Below, in pieces: positions 8,180-17,697 of a DNA stretch of 64,000 nucleotides. The stretch spans positions 186,001 to 250,000 of the forward strand of contig NZ_RQHW01000013.1 of assembly GCF_004770995.1 (NCBI RefSeq). Direction: 5' to 3'. Position 1 is the stretch's first letter. Every line of letters begins with the position of its first letter. The position numbers and the translations under genes are program-made. The DNA comes from Leptospira idonii. Its GTDB lineage: Bacteria > Spirochaetota > Leptospiria > Leptospirales > Leptospiraceae. Under the pieces are notes generated by a model, which saw only the letters and a list, made by a program, of their open reading frames with translations, was not told where the DNA came from and ran no database searches.

Positions 8180-10036
8180 ATGTCGTTTCGGAAGCAAAAG
8201 TCAAAAAATTTCCTATTTCCTCTGTTTACAATATTTTTACTGATTTCATCCGTAACATACATTCTTTTGGAATCGAACTTCCATGCTGCGGGTGCCGTTC
8301 ATCCGCTCGATGTTCTGTATCGAAAATTATCCCCAAAATTTAAAACCGCCGAAGATTCTGTCGTCTTACGAAGATTAGCTTTACATCTGAAGGGAACGAT
8401 CCCTTCTCCCGCAGAACTTGTCGATTTTGAAAAATCGGATCCGGAATCAAGAGTTGCCGGTTATTCGGTCAATTATCTAAGAGATCCCGGTTTTGCGGAA
8501 TATTGGGGATTGAGGTTCGGGTCCGCTTTTCGAGACAAAACAAAAGGCAGAAAGATGCCTGCGGGAGCATTTTACCAATATTTGGCGGAATCTTTACATT
8601 CCAATAAACCTTACGATACTTTGGTTAAAGAGATGATCAATTCTCATGGAACGGTGGCGAAGAATCCTGCCGCTGCTTTTTACATCAGAGACGGAGGCGA
8701 TCCTCTTCAAGTTGCGGAATACGTAGGAAGATTATTTTACGCACAAAGAGTGGGATGCGCCAGATGTCACGACCATCCGTTTATTTCCGGTTATACGAGA
8801 AGAGATTACTACGGTCTGGCTGCATTTTTCAGCCAACAGTTTGTGAAGGATTGGAACTGGGATCCGAATCGTTTCGAAGGCCAGGAAGTGAGTTATGTTC
8901 CCAGAGAATTGGAAGAACATCTCCCTAACGCAGATTTGAAACTCCTCCAGGATAAAAACAACGAATGGTATAGGGAAAACTGGAATAAATGGACGGAAGA
9001 ACAAAGAAAAGCGTACCAGGTAAAGAACGATTTGACTTATGCCACGGTTTACATTGAACCTAAGTTAGGTCTTCGTTTCCCTCATACGGATGATTCTCCC
9101 GGTGGGGATTTGGTTCGTCCTAAATTTTTGGATGGAACCGAACCTAGGATCAAACCGGGAGAGGATAGAAGAAAAATTTTTTCCGATTGGCTGACGGATC
9201 GTAAAAACGATCGTTTTAGAAAAGTACTAATCAACCGAATTTGGACTCACTTGATGGGATGGAGTTTCTTTACTCCGTTAGATGATTGGAATGAGGAGAC
9301 GGTTCTTCAAGGAGAAGAGATTCTAAACCATTTGGATCGAGTATTTATGAAACAAAATTATAAAATCAAAGATTTGATATTGTATATCGTTTCTTCCGAT
9401 GCTTATGCAAGATCTTATGCGGATAATAAAGATCCGAATCCGGCAGATCCTATCCGTTATTTCACATCTCAGCGATTGAGTCCCGATCAGCTTTTGAATT
9501 CTTTGACGAAAGCTTCCGATACCCTTTCTCTCGGATGGATCGGAGAAAGAAAAATGATTCCTTTGGATGACGGAGGAAATTTGGAAGAGATTGATCTCAC
9601 GGGAATGGGAACGATTAAAACTCCTAAGGAACAGGCCAAAGACATCACGAATTCGGTACAAGTGGAAAGGCCTGCACCGTATCATACCTTTTTGTCCGTT
9701 TTCGGTTCCGGGTCAAGAACCGACATAGACGACGATTTTTCCGAAGTTACCATTGAACAAGTATTAACCTTGATGAACGGAAGAGTGACCGGCAAATTAA
9801 CCTGGGACTTCGGGGGAAATCAATCTTTTCCCAAAAAGAAGTTCGATGAAACCAAATCGATGTCGAAAACCTTCGATTCGGTTTACTTCACTTTATTGGG
9901 AAGACACGCTCATCCTTCTGAGCTGACATTTTTGTCGAAGCAGCTCATCAAACCCGACAATGTATATGATCGTGAAATTTTGCAGGATCTATGTTGGGCG
10001 ATATTGAACAGTCAGGAGTTTTTGCATGTCAACTAA
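8180..10036 (+). CDS. DUF1549/DUF1553 (PSD1-type) secreted protein
   Basis: 618 residues with an uncleaved or cleaved N-terminal hydrophobic segment (about residues 11-30), so exported. DUF1549 follows: LRRLALHLKGTIPSPAELV, FAEYWGLRFGSAFR, then CARCHDHPF near residue 193. This Cys-x-x-Cys-His is characteristic of the family and could bind haem c or a metal. The C-terminal DUF1553 part contains VLINRIWTHLMGW and RYFTSQRLSPDQLLNSLTKA. The family is best known from Planctomycetes, where it is paired with DUF1501 proteins exactly as here; its biochemical role is not established. It overlaps the next gene by 11 bp. Confidence 0.85.
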   Translation: MSFRKQKSKNFLFPLFTIFLLISSVTYILLESNFHAAGAVHPLDVLYRKLSPKFKTAEDSVVLRRLALHLKGTIPSPAELVDFEKSDPESRVAGYSVNYLRDPGFAEYWGLRFGSAFRDKTKGRKMPAGAFYQYLAESLHSNKPYDTLVKEMINSHGTVAKNPAAAFYIRDGGDPLQVAEYVGRLFYAQRVGCARCHDHPFISGYTRRDYYGLAAFFSQQFVKDWNWDPNRFEGQEVSYVPRELEEHLPNADLKLLQDKNNEWYRENWNKWTEEQRKAYQVKNDLTYATVYIEPKLGLRFPHTDDSPGGDLVRPKFLDGTEPRIKPGEDRRKIFSDWLTDRKNDRFRKVLINRIWTHLMGWSFFTPLDDWNEETVLQGEEILNHLDRVFMKQNYKIKDLILYIVSSDAYARSYADNKDPNPADPIRYFTSQRLSPDQLLNSLTKASDTLSLGWIGERKMIPLDDGGNLEEIDLTGMGTIKTPKEQAKDITNSVQVERPAPYHTFLSVFGSGSRTDIDDDFSEVTIEQVLTLMNGRVTGKLTWDFGGNQSFPKKKFDETKSMSKTFDSVYFTLLGRHAHPSELTFLSKQLIKPDNVYDREILQDLCWAILNSQEFLHVN

Positions 10037-11333
10037 CGATTCATCGATGAACCGAGGTTTGTTCTTAAAAAGAGCTTACGGAATTCTTGCAGGAACTTTT
10101 TTGACTTCCTTGCCTTTGGCTTCTTTACATTCCGAAGACGAAGAGAATGAATTCACTCATAAATCTCCCGTAAAAACGATCATCTTCATCAATATGGAAG
10201 GAGGAATGAGCCATGTAGATACTTTGGATCCGAAAGGGAATAGTTCTTTTTCCAAAGTATCTTCCTCTATCGGAGGGATTAGTCTTTTGGAACCTTTTTC
10301 CAAAACCGCCAAACAATTGAAACATGTGGGAATCGTAAGAAGCACTTGGAGTGAAGACGGTGATCACGGTTTCGGACAATACCTTCTCAACACCGGGTAT
10401 CGAATGCCGGAAGGGATGGGATTCCCAGACATACCGCATTTCGGATCAGTATTCGCATATTCTAAAAAGCAAAATCAATCTAAAACATATTTTCCTTCTT
10501 ATATCACTATGGGAGGAAGAAGCGGGCGGATAGGGAATTCCGGTTTTTTAGGAGTTCCTTATTCCGGATTTCATATCGGAAATTTGGACAATCCTGTGAA
10601 TCACTTGGTTCCATCTTACGGTAAGTACAAGGATGAGAGATTGGTTCGAAGAAAAGATATTTTGAATATGATGAACGATGAGTTCGGAAACAGAAATCAT
10701 TCTCCTCAGTTGAAACTTTGGAATCAGATGGTGCAGGCGGCCGAAGAATTTAGAAATTCTTCCCGACTGGAAAGTTTCGATCTAACGAAAGAATCGGAAG
10801 CGACCAGGCAAAGATACGGAACTACTTGGCAGGGTAAATCTCTCTTAATGGCCAAACGTTTGGCGGAAAAAGAAGTTCCTTTCGTTCAAATTACGATCGG
10901 AGGATGGGATACACATAACAATAATAAAGCGCAAATTTCCAAAATCATGTCGGAAACCGATCAAGGAATTGCCGCTCTGCTTGAAGATTTGGCGGGTTCG
11001 GGGCTTCTATCTCAAACAGTATTTTTCCTGAGTTCGGAATTCGGAAGAACTCCGGATGTGGGGAGCAGGGACGGAAGAGACCATCATCCTCGCGTTTGGA
11101 CAAGTTTATTAGGCGGTGGTCCGTTTCAAAAAGGTTTTGTTCTAGGAGAGTCCGATGAAAAAGGAGAAAGACCATCCAAAACGGCAAAGGCATATCATCT
11201 CAGGGATTTGATCGCAAGCATTCATTATGCTTCCGGAGTGGATCCGGATGCGAGCCTTACCAACAGCTTCGGAAGACCTTTTCCTTTGTCCCCCAAAACC
11301 GCAAAGCCGATAGAAGACATTATCAGTTTATAA
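10026..11333 (+). CDS. DUF1501 secreted protein
   Basis: 435 residues. The start at 10026 is supported by GGAG eight bases upstream, inside the end of the DUF1549 gene. An N-terminal RGLFLKRAYGILAGTFLTSL segment looks like an export signal with a single Arg rather than a twin-Arg pair. The fold belongs to the alkaline phosphatase/sulfatase superfamily group called DUF1501: INMEGGMSHVDTLDPK near the start, GGWDTHNNN in the middle and SSEFGRTP...GRDHHPRVW in the last third, giving Asp/His metal-ligand candidates. The substrate is unknown. Together with the DUF1549 gene it forms a two-gene operon; it ends two bases from the convergent PA14 gene. Confidence 0.85.
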   Translation: MSTNDSSMNRGLFLKRAYGILAGTFLTSLPLASLHSEDEENEFTHKSPVKTIIFINMEGGMSHVDTLDPKGNSSFSKVSSSIGGISLLEPFSKTAKQLKHVGIVRSTWSEDGDHGFGQYLLNTGYRMPEGMGFPDIPHFGSVFAYSKKQNQSKTYFPSYITMGGRSGRIGNSGFLGVPYSGFHIGNLDNPVNHLVPSYGKYKDERLVRRKDILNMMNDEFGNRNHSPQLKLWNQMVQAAEEFRNSSRLESFDLTKESEATRQRYGTTWQGKSLLMAKRLAEKEVPFVQITIGGWDTHNNNKAQISKIMSETDQGIAALLEDLAGSGLLSQTVFFLSSEFGRTPDVGSRDGRDHHPRVWTSLLGGGPFQKGFVLGESDEKGERPSKTAKAYHLRDLIASIHYASGVDPDASLTNSFGRPFPLSPKTAKPIEDIISL

Positions 11334-11335
11334 TA

Positions 11336-13072
11336 TTATTCTGTGAATTCTTGAAATTCTTTCGTTCGTTTGTCGTAACATAGATCTTTTTTACCGAGAG
11401 GAATGCATTTTTTTCCTTCGGTAGAATCGTTTTGTTTTTGTTTCCAATCTTTTATTTCTTGTGCGGAAAGAGATTCGAAATTTCCCCAACCTTTGTTTTT
11501 GGATTTTCGTATTTTCGCATAACTCCCATTTTTCCCTGCGATTCCTATGTAAGGGGATTCGTTCGGGTTTTCTTTTCCATAGGAAGGCAGAATAGAAATG
11601 GATTGAATCGGTTCGATCCATTTCGGACTTGGTTCTGCAATCCATACATTTCCCTGATTCCAAACACTATAAAACAAAGGCTCCGATTTCGATTTAACCA
11701 ATATGTCTCGATCCAAATCAAAATCCAGATCGGAATCGAGAATATCTTCCGGGTCTTTTCCCAACCTGACTTCTATAGGAGGGTTTAGGGAGTTGAATTG
11801 ATTTTGAAGTAGAATCGACATCTTACCGTTGTAAGCTGTATGTAACACTACTAAATCGTTTTTGCCGTCCTCATTTAAGTCTTTGGAAAAAATTTTCCCG
11901 GGATATAATCCTAAAGAAGGAGTTTCTTTGTTTCTAAACTTTTTGCCTTTCGGTCCGAGAAGAGTTTTTGAAAAACCGGGTCCTTCCCATTCCAATCGCA
12001 GATATTTTCCTCCTCCTCCTTGAAAGTATTCCACTTCAATAGGGACGTTCTCTCCTTCTATAAAAGAAAGGGATTCTGAAAATTCTGTGGGGGCCATTCC
12101 GATCCACTGATCGATTTTGTTTTGGCCTTTCAATTTGAGTCTCACCCCATCATCACTTGTAACAGTAAAACGATATTCACCGGTTACAGGAATCTTTATG
12201 GAGGAAGAGAATCGAGCGCAGAAATTTTCCAAAGGAATTCCTTTTGCAAACGGTTCTGTGTTCGATGTAAAATTTAAGAAGGTTTCCTTTTTGTTTCCGA
12301 TTTTGTTCTGAAATTCCTTTCCTTGGAAATAATTACTTTCCCATTCTGTCTCCAGACCGAATGGGTTTTGGAAATGATAACCGACATCGTAAGATCCTAC
12401 TTCTCTGATCACTGATTTCGGAGTGGATAAACTTTCCCAAGAAAGTTCCGCATAAGCATCTCCACCTTTGTCATAATATTCCATTTTGAATGAATATTCT
12501 TTACCTGAACTTAATTCCAGTTCGGCGGAAAAATCGGTCGCTCCCATATCTTTCCATTGGTTGATGATTTGTTTACCGTCGACCCAAAGCCTCACTCCGT
12601 CGTCGGTTTTTGTGGTGAACTTGTATTTTTCAGAATATTCAGGCTTAATGGTTCCCGTCCATCTAGCTCCGAAACTGTCTCCTTTGTAATCTTCCGAAAA
12701 GGAATCACCCCCATAGGGGAAGAAGATGGAGTTTTCTTTTCTTTTTAAAATTTCAGTTTTTAATTCCGGTTCTGAAAAATAACGTCCTTCGATTTTTCCA
12801 ATAAACCCTTGTTCAGTGAGACTCAGAAAAAGCAGTTTGCCGGATTGATACTGTACTCCTGCGATCACAGGAACTCCGTTTTTGTTTTCCCATAATGTGA
12901 AATCGTCCAATCCATCTTCCAAAAGAAGTGAGGATCGAAGTTGTTTTGCGGGTTGGGAGTGAGAAGGGAGATTTAAGATTAAAAAAACAAATACTAGAAA
13001 GGAAAAAAAATGTCTTGGAGTTTTGCAAAGTAACGAAATGAAAACCTTTCGAGGTGAAATCGACCGAAACAA
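11336..13072 (-). CDS. Exported protein with two PA14 domains
   Basis: Two PA14 domains are visible, one with FTTKTDDGVRLWVDGKQIINQW and one with FTVTSDDGVRLKLKG followed by IDQW, each ending in an LSWE/LEWEG strand. A C-terminal region (DLNEDGKNDLVVLH, then DSDLDFDLDRDILV) resembles FG-GAP/VCBS calcium-binding repeats. PA14 domains commonly bind carbohydrate. The frame runs open to 13207, but that would overlap the upstream lipoprotein gene by 125 bp and add a basic tail. The TTG at 13070-13072 gives a plausible signal peptide (HFFSFLVFVFLILNLPSHSQ) 10 bp after the upstream stop. No strong Shine-Dalgarno supports it, so the start is uncertain. It is the last gene of a porin-lipoprotein-PA14 run. 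Confidence 0.75.
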   Translation of the reverse strand: MFRSISPRKVFISLLCKTPRHFFSFLVFVFLILNLPSHSQPAKQLRSSLLLEDGLDDFTLWENKNGVPVIAGVQYQSGKLLFLSLTEQGFIGKIEGRYFSEPELKTEILKRKENSIFFPYGGDSFSEDYKGDSFGARWTGTIKPEYSEKYKFTTKTDDGVRLWVDGKQIINQWKDMGATDFSAELELSSGKEYSFKMEYYDKGGDAYAELSWESLSTPKSVIREVGSYDVGYHFQNPFGLETEWESNYFQGKEFQNKIGNKKETFLNFTSNTEPFAKGIPLENFCARFSSSIKIPVTGEYRFTVTSDDGVRLKLKGQNKIDQWIGMAPTEFSESLSFIEGENVPIEVEYFQGGGGKYLRLEWEGPGFSKTLLGPKGKKFRNKETPSLGLYPGKIFSKDLNEDGKNDLVVLHTAYNGKMSILLQNQFNSLNPPIEVRLGKDPEDILDSDLDFDLDRDILVKSKSEPLFYSVWNQGNVWIAEPSPKWIEPIQSISILPSYGKENPNESPYIGIAGKNGSYAKIRKSKNKGWGNFESLSAQEIKDWKQKQNDSTEGKKCIPLGKKDLCYDKRTKEFQEFTE

Positions 13073-13082
13073 AAAGAAAAGG

Positions 13083-13598
13083 TCAATTTTTTTCAGCTTT
13101 TTCGATGCAAAGAAGATAACTGAGTATCGTTTGACCGAAATCAACGGAAGAAGCGGTAGGATCCGAATAGTTTTGCGTGAAAATTCCATTGATATCCCCG
13201 GAAGCACAAAAACTGGTCGCCTGTTCCGAACTGTCGCCCGGTTTCGTGAACACTACTGTCACTACCTGGTTCGTAGTGTCCGCCGGTTTATAGCGACAAA
13301 CACCGATTAAGTTTTGAACGGAACATTTTACCTTTGCTTTAGAATATCCAATTGGGCAGAGATCGTCTTTTTTTGTCGAAGAAAAATATTCGTAGCAGGA
13401 AGGGGAATATCCCGAAGTCGCAGAGCAGGAATATTGAAAGCTGTAAGACCCTGTGATGGCTGCATTGGAGCTCGCAACATAGGCAGTTGCAGCTTGATTG
13501 GTGCAGGTTTCTTTTTTATCATTGATGCTTTTTTTTCTTTCCGCACTGCAGTTCGTAAGAAGAAAAGAGAAGGATAGTATGAATATAAAATATTTCAT
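13083..13598 (-). CDS. Hypothetical Cys-rich lipoprotein
   Basis: The open frame reaches 13679, inside the porin gene, but the natural start is the Met at 13598 (MKYFIFILSFSFLLTNC). This gives a lipoprotein signal with Cys 17 as the acylation site and begins just after the porin stop. The mature protein of about 155 residues contains around ten Cys, suggesting disulfides in the periplasm or at the surface. I recognise no domain. It sits between the porin and the PA14 protein in the same direction, so all three may form one envelope-associated unit. Confidence 0.7.
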   Translation of the reverse strand: MKYFIFILSFSFLLTNCSAERKKSINDKKETCTNQAATAYVASSNAAITGSYSFQYSCSATSGYSPSCYEYFSSTKKDDLCPIGYSKAKVKCSVQNLIGVCRYKPADTTNQVVTVVFTKPGDSSEQATSFCASGDINGIFTQNYSDPTASSVDFGQTILSYLLCIEKAEKN

Positions 13599-13599
13599 T

Positions 13600-14838
13600 T
13601 CAATAAAATACCTGTAATTGGGATCTGATTTGGTAGTCCCCCTCCGCAGCTTGAGGGACTCCCGTATAACGAAATACATCCGTTTGCAATTTCAAATTGT
13701 GTTCGGCAAAATAATAAGAAATCGCTGTTCCTACTTCTCTCGAATATTTGAGAGAAGGATCGGTCTCTCCCAGAGGTTTGAATTCTCCGAATCTGAAACT
13801 CACTTCATAATTGCTTGGAAATAAATATCCAAGTTGCACGAAATAACCCTGACCGCTTCTGGAATATTCCCTTTTCAAAACATTGGAGACTTCTTTTTCC
13901 ACATAACCTGCATTTGCTCTTCTCCAAATACCTTCCGTCTGGAAGGAAAATCCCATCCATTTGAAATAAATATCAGCAGTTGCATGACTGTAATCGAATC
14001 GAGCGAAATCGTACTGAGTTCCGTGGGTACTGAGAGAACGGTTCGAGTTTTTATTATAAGCGCCGGAAAGTCCGAAAGAGATTTTAGGATCTTGGTATCT
14101 ATTGAGATCGGATTCGGACAGCCAATCGTTGTCGGATCCTGTTTTTGACATGCCACCTAATGGAGAATAAATGATTCGTCCTACTGTAAGCACTCCAGGC
14201 ATTTTCGTATCGACTCTGTTTCTTCCGTTTCCTCCGAAAACACCTAAGTAGTAGGCGAATTTTCTTTTGGCTCCGAATAAGTCCTCGGAATAAAGCATGG
14301 CTCCTACGTCCCTGTCCAAATTGAATTCGGCTGTAACGGAAGATCTATCCACCATCTGCATGGCGGAAGAGGAATTCCATCTTTGCCTGCTGAAAGGGAT
14401 TTTCATCTGCCCGAAAGAGAACTTAACATCCCTATATTTATTATATATAATATTCGCATCTCTGAGATTGTTTCTGCGATCCGCTTCCACGTCCCTGTCC
14501 GCAAAACCTAATTGGAGGTTGAAAACCCACTCTTCATTGAAGAGTCCCCCTTTGACGGCGAGCCTCGTTCTGCGCACTAAAAAGTTGGTAGTATCGTTGG
14601 ATTGATCCAGGTTCATGCTTTGTTCTACTCGGGGAGCCGCTCGAAATCGAACTTGGATGTTGTGTACATTGTTTTCGCTGGAAAGTCGGATTCCTTTCCC
14701 TAAGCCTGTTTCGAATTTAGGAGGAGTGGATTGTGGTACCTCCTTCGTTTCTTTTTCTCCTTCCGCTCCTAAAGGAAGGGCAAAGAGAGAGAAAAAACCG
14801 AAAAATAGATAAAACGACCTGACATCAAAACGAAACAT
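13600..14838 (-). CDS. OprP/OprO-type phosphate-selective porin family protein
   Basis: An outer-membrane beta-barrel of about 412 residues. The start at 14838 (MFRFDVRSFYLFFGFFSLFALPLG, given here in two parts: a basic/aromatic start and a hydrophobic core) produces a normal signal peptide; a longer frame to 14883 would spoil it. Typical porin O/P features follow: RLSSENNVHNIQVRFRAAPR, FLVRRTRLAVKGGLFNEEW, FGQMKIPFSRQRW, and alternating-residue strands to a C-terminal YQIRSQLQVFY ending in an aromatic residue. The family forms trimeric anion channels; actual specificity here is unknown. It heads a three-gene minus-strand run. Confidence 0.85.
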   Translation of the reverse strand: MFRFDVRSFYLFFGFFSLFALPLGAEGEKETKEVPQSTPPKFETGLGKGIRLSSENNVHNIQVRFRAAPRVEQSMNLDQSNDTTNFLVRRTRLAVKGGLFNEEWVFNLQLGFADRDVEADRRNNLRDANIIYNKYRDVKFSFGQMKIPFSRQRWNSSSAMQMVDRSSVTAEFNLDRDVGAMLYSEDLFGAKRKFAYYLGVFGGNGRNRVDTKMPGVLTVGRIIYSPLGGMSKTGSDNDWLSESDLNRYQDPKISFGLSGAYNKNSNRSLSTHGTQYDFARFDYSHATADIYFKWMGFSFQTEGIWRRANAGYVEKEVSNVLKREYSRSGQGYFVQLGYLFPSNYEVSFRFGEFKPLGETDPSLKYSREVGTAISYYFAEHNLKLQTDVFRYTGVPQAAEGDYQIRSQLQVFY

Positions 14839-14978
14839 AAACGTAATAATGGCCAGTAAATGGAAAGAAGGGACAAAGACCAACGGATTTCAGGCTTTGA
14901 TTTTGTAAAAATCGATGTAAGTTCCCCATCTTTTTCCTTTTCCAAAAACCTTAGGGAGCAAAACTGTTCTCATTCTAT

Positions 14979-16007
14979 ATGAAAAAAGCACTCATCACGG
15001 GAATCACCGGACAAGACGGTTCTTATTTAGCGGAACTCCTTTTGGAAAAAGGGTATCAAGTTCACGGAATCGTTCGTAGAACCAGTTTATTCAATCGAAA
15101 TCGAATCGAACACCTTCACGGAAATCCTAATCTTACTTTGCACTATGGAGATCTTACCGATTCTTCCAACCTCAATCGAATCTTGGAAAAAATTCAGCCC
15201 GAAGAGATTTACAATCTAGCGGCACAGTCCCACGTTCAGGTTTCTTTTGAAGTGCCGGAATACACTGCAGAAGTGGATGCTGTGGGAACTTTGCGGATTT
15301 TAGATGCCATCAAACAAACAGGGATTAAATCCAGATTCTACCAAGCTTCCACATCCGAATTGTACGGTTTGGTGCAGGAAGTTCCTCAAACGGAAAAAAC
15401 TCCTTTTTATCCTCGTTCTCCTTACGCCGTTGCGAAGTTATACGCTTATTGGGCGGTTGTGAATTACAGAGAAGCGTACGATCTTCATGCATCCAACGGA
15501 ATTTTATTCAACCACGAATCCCCTAGACGCGGTGAAACATTTGTTACACGAAAAGTGACTTTGGGAGTATCCGCAGTAAAGGCGGGAAAACTTCCTCACA
15601 TCACAATGGGAAATATCGATTCCAAAAGAGATTGGGGATACGCTCCCGACTATGTGGAAATGATGTGGATGATGCTCCAACAAGAGAAACCGGATGATTA
15701 TGTGGTAGCTACCAATGAAACTCATACGGTTCGCGAATTCATTGAAGAATCTTATAAAATCGCCGGTTTCGAAGTGGTCTGGGAAGGAAAAGCGGATCAC
15801 GAAATCGGTAAGGACAAAAAAACGGGAAAGGTTTTGGTAAAAATCGATCCTAAATACTATCGTCCTACGGAAGTAGAGCTTTTGATCGGGGATCCTGCGA
15901 AAGCAAAACGCCAGTTAGGTTGGAGTCCTAAGATTAAGTTTAAGGAATTGGTTAGAATTATGACTGAGGCTGATTTGGCTACACACGGCCTAAAGCCGGA
16001 AGCATAA
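14979..16007 (+). CDS. gmd: GDP-mannose 4,6-dehydratase
   Basis: 342 residues, the normal length. It is an extended short-chain dehydrogenase with an N-terminal NADP site ([14 protein letters not shown], residues 7-20), the TSE-containing ASTSELYG motif, the YxxxK pair ([12 protein letters not shown], about residue 149) and the family stretch [15 protein letters not shown]. It converts GDP-D-mannose to GDP-4-keto-6-deoxymannose in the cytoplasm, the first step toward GDP-fucose, GDP-rhamnose or perosamine for LPS O-antigen. No fcl, rmd or per gene is adjacent, so the end sugar cannot be told. It is a single gene, divergent from the porin run. Confidence 0.95.
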   Translation: MKKALITGITGQDGSYLAELLLEKGYQVHGIVRRTSLFNRNRIEHLHGNPNLTLHYGDLTDSSNLNRILEKIQPEEIYNLAAQSHVQVSFEVPEYTAEVDAVGTLRILDAIKQTGIKSRFYQASTSELYGLVQEVPQTEKTPFYPRSPYAVAKLYAYWAVVNYREAYDLHASNGILFNHESPRRGETFVTRKVTLGVSAVKAGKLPHITMGNIDSKRDWGYAPDYVEMMWMMLQQEKPDDYVVATNETHTVREFIEESYKIAGFEVVWEGKADHEIGKDKKTGKVLVKIDPKYYRPTEVELLIGDPAKAKRQLGWSPKIKFKELVRIMTEADLATHGLKPEA

Positions 16008-16046
16008 CCATTTCATAATATTGTAAAAGCTGGGCAATTCCAGGAA

Positions 16047-16352
16047 TTAAAGTCCGAAGAATTGATCCAGCATCAGCTTCTTTAAGGTCTCTTTCAGTTT
16101 ATCTTGGATATTTACGATCTTAACCGCGATTTTCTTTTCATCCGCTTTGTTCTTAAAAGAAAGCAAACGTGAAATTCCAAGCGAACTTACGATAACAACT
16201 TTTTCTAAATCTAGATACACTTCGGAAACGTTCTTTTCCAAGATACTTCCGAGGGTTTCTCTTAACTCGGATGAATTCCCATCCAAGATTTGATCCATAA
16301 AGCGAACTCGGATCGTATTTCCTTTTTCTTCAATTAGTATTTTTTCGTTCAT
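16047..16352 (-). CDS. STAS-domain anti-sigma-factor antagonist-like protein
   Basis: A 101-residue single STAS domain. The phosphorylatable-Ser loop is visible in VIVSSLGISRLLSFKNKA. Such proteins (SpoIIAA/RsbV type) bind anti-sigma kinases when dephosphorylated. No RsbW-like kinase or PP2C phosphatase gene lies in the window, so the partner is elsewhere. It is followed upstream, in the same direction, by the cyclic-nucleotide-binding regulator gene with a gap of about 50 bp. Confidence 0.85.
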   Translation of the reverse strand: MNEKILIEEKGNTIRVRFMDQILDGNSSELRETLGSILEKNVSEVYLDLEKVVIVSSLGISRLLSFKNKADEKKIAVKIVNIQDKLKETLKKLMLDQFFGL

Positions 16353-16404
16353 GTTTTTAACTGGCCTCTAAAGGATCGATAGAGGAAGTTTGCTTGCAAG
16401 AAAT

Positions 16405-17616
16405 TTATTTCAGCTTCTTGAGCTTATTCTCCATCGACGCCTTCTTATGATAAAATTGGACGAGTTTTTCCAATTCAGCCATGTCGGAGCAGACGATTTT
16501 TCCCAAATCTAAACGAATAAACTTATTTTGCTTCATTAACTCTGCAATGATGAGTTCATCTTTGGGATCAGTAAGTCCCACCATTTTTAATAGGTCTTTA
16601 GTACCTATCTCAAAATTATAAGTCTGTTTTGGCGCAATTTTGACTCTATTTTTTTCAGCTAAGGTCATTAATGTATCTACGATACGCGCTTGAGAGTCTT
16701 TTAAAAGTAAGTTGGCAAGTTGTTTATAAGCGGTCCAAATTCTTTCTGATAAAAGAGTGATGAGTCTCGTTGCCAATTGAGGCTGCGCCTTTACCATCCC
16801 TTCGAAGTTGGCTTTGTTGATGGCAAGAAGTTCCACGTCTCCGGAAGCGATTGCGGAAGCGGATCTGGGTTTATTGTCCAAGATCGCCATTTCACCGAAG
16901 ATATCGCCCGCTTGAAGAACGGCTAACATCACTTCGTTTTGATTCACGATTTTGGAGATTTTTACCTTACCTTGCTGCAGGATAAAAAGTTCCTTACCCG
17001 GCTCGTGTTCACAAAAGATCATTTCACTGTCTTTATAATTACGGTTGAACTTTGTATAGTCGATGGCAGGGCCTTGGAATGCCTGATTCATCGTCTGAAG
17101 TCTGAGTTTTGCCTGAGGTACGAACTGACCGTTCGGCAAATGTTTCAAATAACTTTGATAAGCAAAAGTAGCGTGTTGGTTGTTTTGCTGTTGGAAATAA
17201 TATTCCCCGATTTTGAAAAGTTCGTTCGGATCTTCTTCCACCGCATTTCGAAAAGACAAACGAGTGATGGTAGTATCGAACTGACGCAACTTCATCGAAA
17301 AGAATCGAATGATGTTCATCGCAACAGCTGTCGATTTTTGGATCAGAGTTCCGAATTGATCGTAACTGACGGAGATGAGTGAAACGTTTGTTAGGGATGT
17401 AGCGGATTCGATTTGAGCGTGTTGGCTCATCGCAGCAACGACACCGAAAAAGTCTCCCGGCCCGAGGACTTGGTTCGGATCTTCCCCTACAACGGCAGTC
17501 TCTCTGGTGACGCGGACTTTCCCTTCTCTAATGATATAGAAGTTATTCGCATCTTTCTTTCCCTCTACAATAATGTAGGAATTCGCAGGGAAGGTAACCA
17601 TTTGAAAAAATGACAT
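16405..17616 (-). CDS. Regulator with two cyclic-nucleotide-binding domains and a Crp-like C-terminus
   Basis: 403 residues. The first cNMP-binding beta-roll covers about residues 5-110 (FYIIREGKVRV and GPGDFFGVVAAMS). A helical linker with the segment FKIGEYYFQQQNNQHATFAY looks TPR-like. The second beta-roll (LFILQQGKVKISK, then GDIFGEMAILDNKPRSASA, the phosphate-binding cassette) lies at about 200-310. The last ~90 residues (RIVDTLMTLAEKN, then a DLLKMVGLTDP helix) resemble a Crp-type winged helix but are diverged. Only the second cassette looks canonical (GEMAxxxxxxRSA), so one domain may be structural. The ligand could be cAMP, cGMP or none. Confidence 0.8.
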   Translation of the reverse strand: MSFFQMVTFPANSYIIVEGKKDANNFYIIREGKVRVTRETAVVGEDPNQVLGPGDFFGVVAAMSQHAQIESATSLTNVSLISVSYDQFGTLIQKSTAVAMNIIRFFSMKLRQFDTTITRLSFRNAVEEDPNELFKIGEYYFQQQNNQHATFAYQSYLKHLPNGQFVPQAKLRLQTMNQAFQGPAIDYTKFNRNYKDSEMIFCEHEPGKELFILQQGKVKISKIVNQNEVMLAVLQAGDIFGEMAILDNKPRSASAIASGDVELLAINKANFEGMVKAQPQLATRLITLLSERIWTAYKQLANLLLKDSQARIVDTLMTLAEKNRVKIAPKQTYNFEIGTKDLLKMVGLTDPKDELIIAELMKQNKFIRLDLGKIVCSDMAELEKLVQFYHKKASMENKLKKLK

Positions 17617-17697
17617 CTTTAAATTACTCTGAGCCTTTACTTGGGGGACTTGCCTACTTTATTATCGGAAAGCAGGGAGGCAATATTTTCCCGAAAA

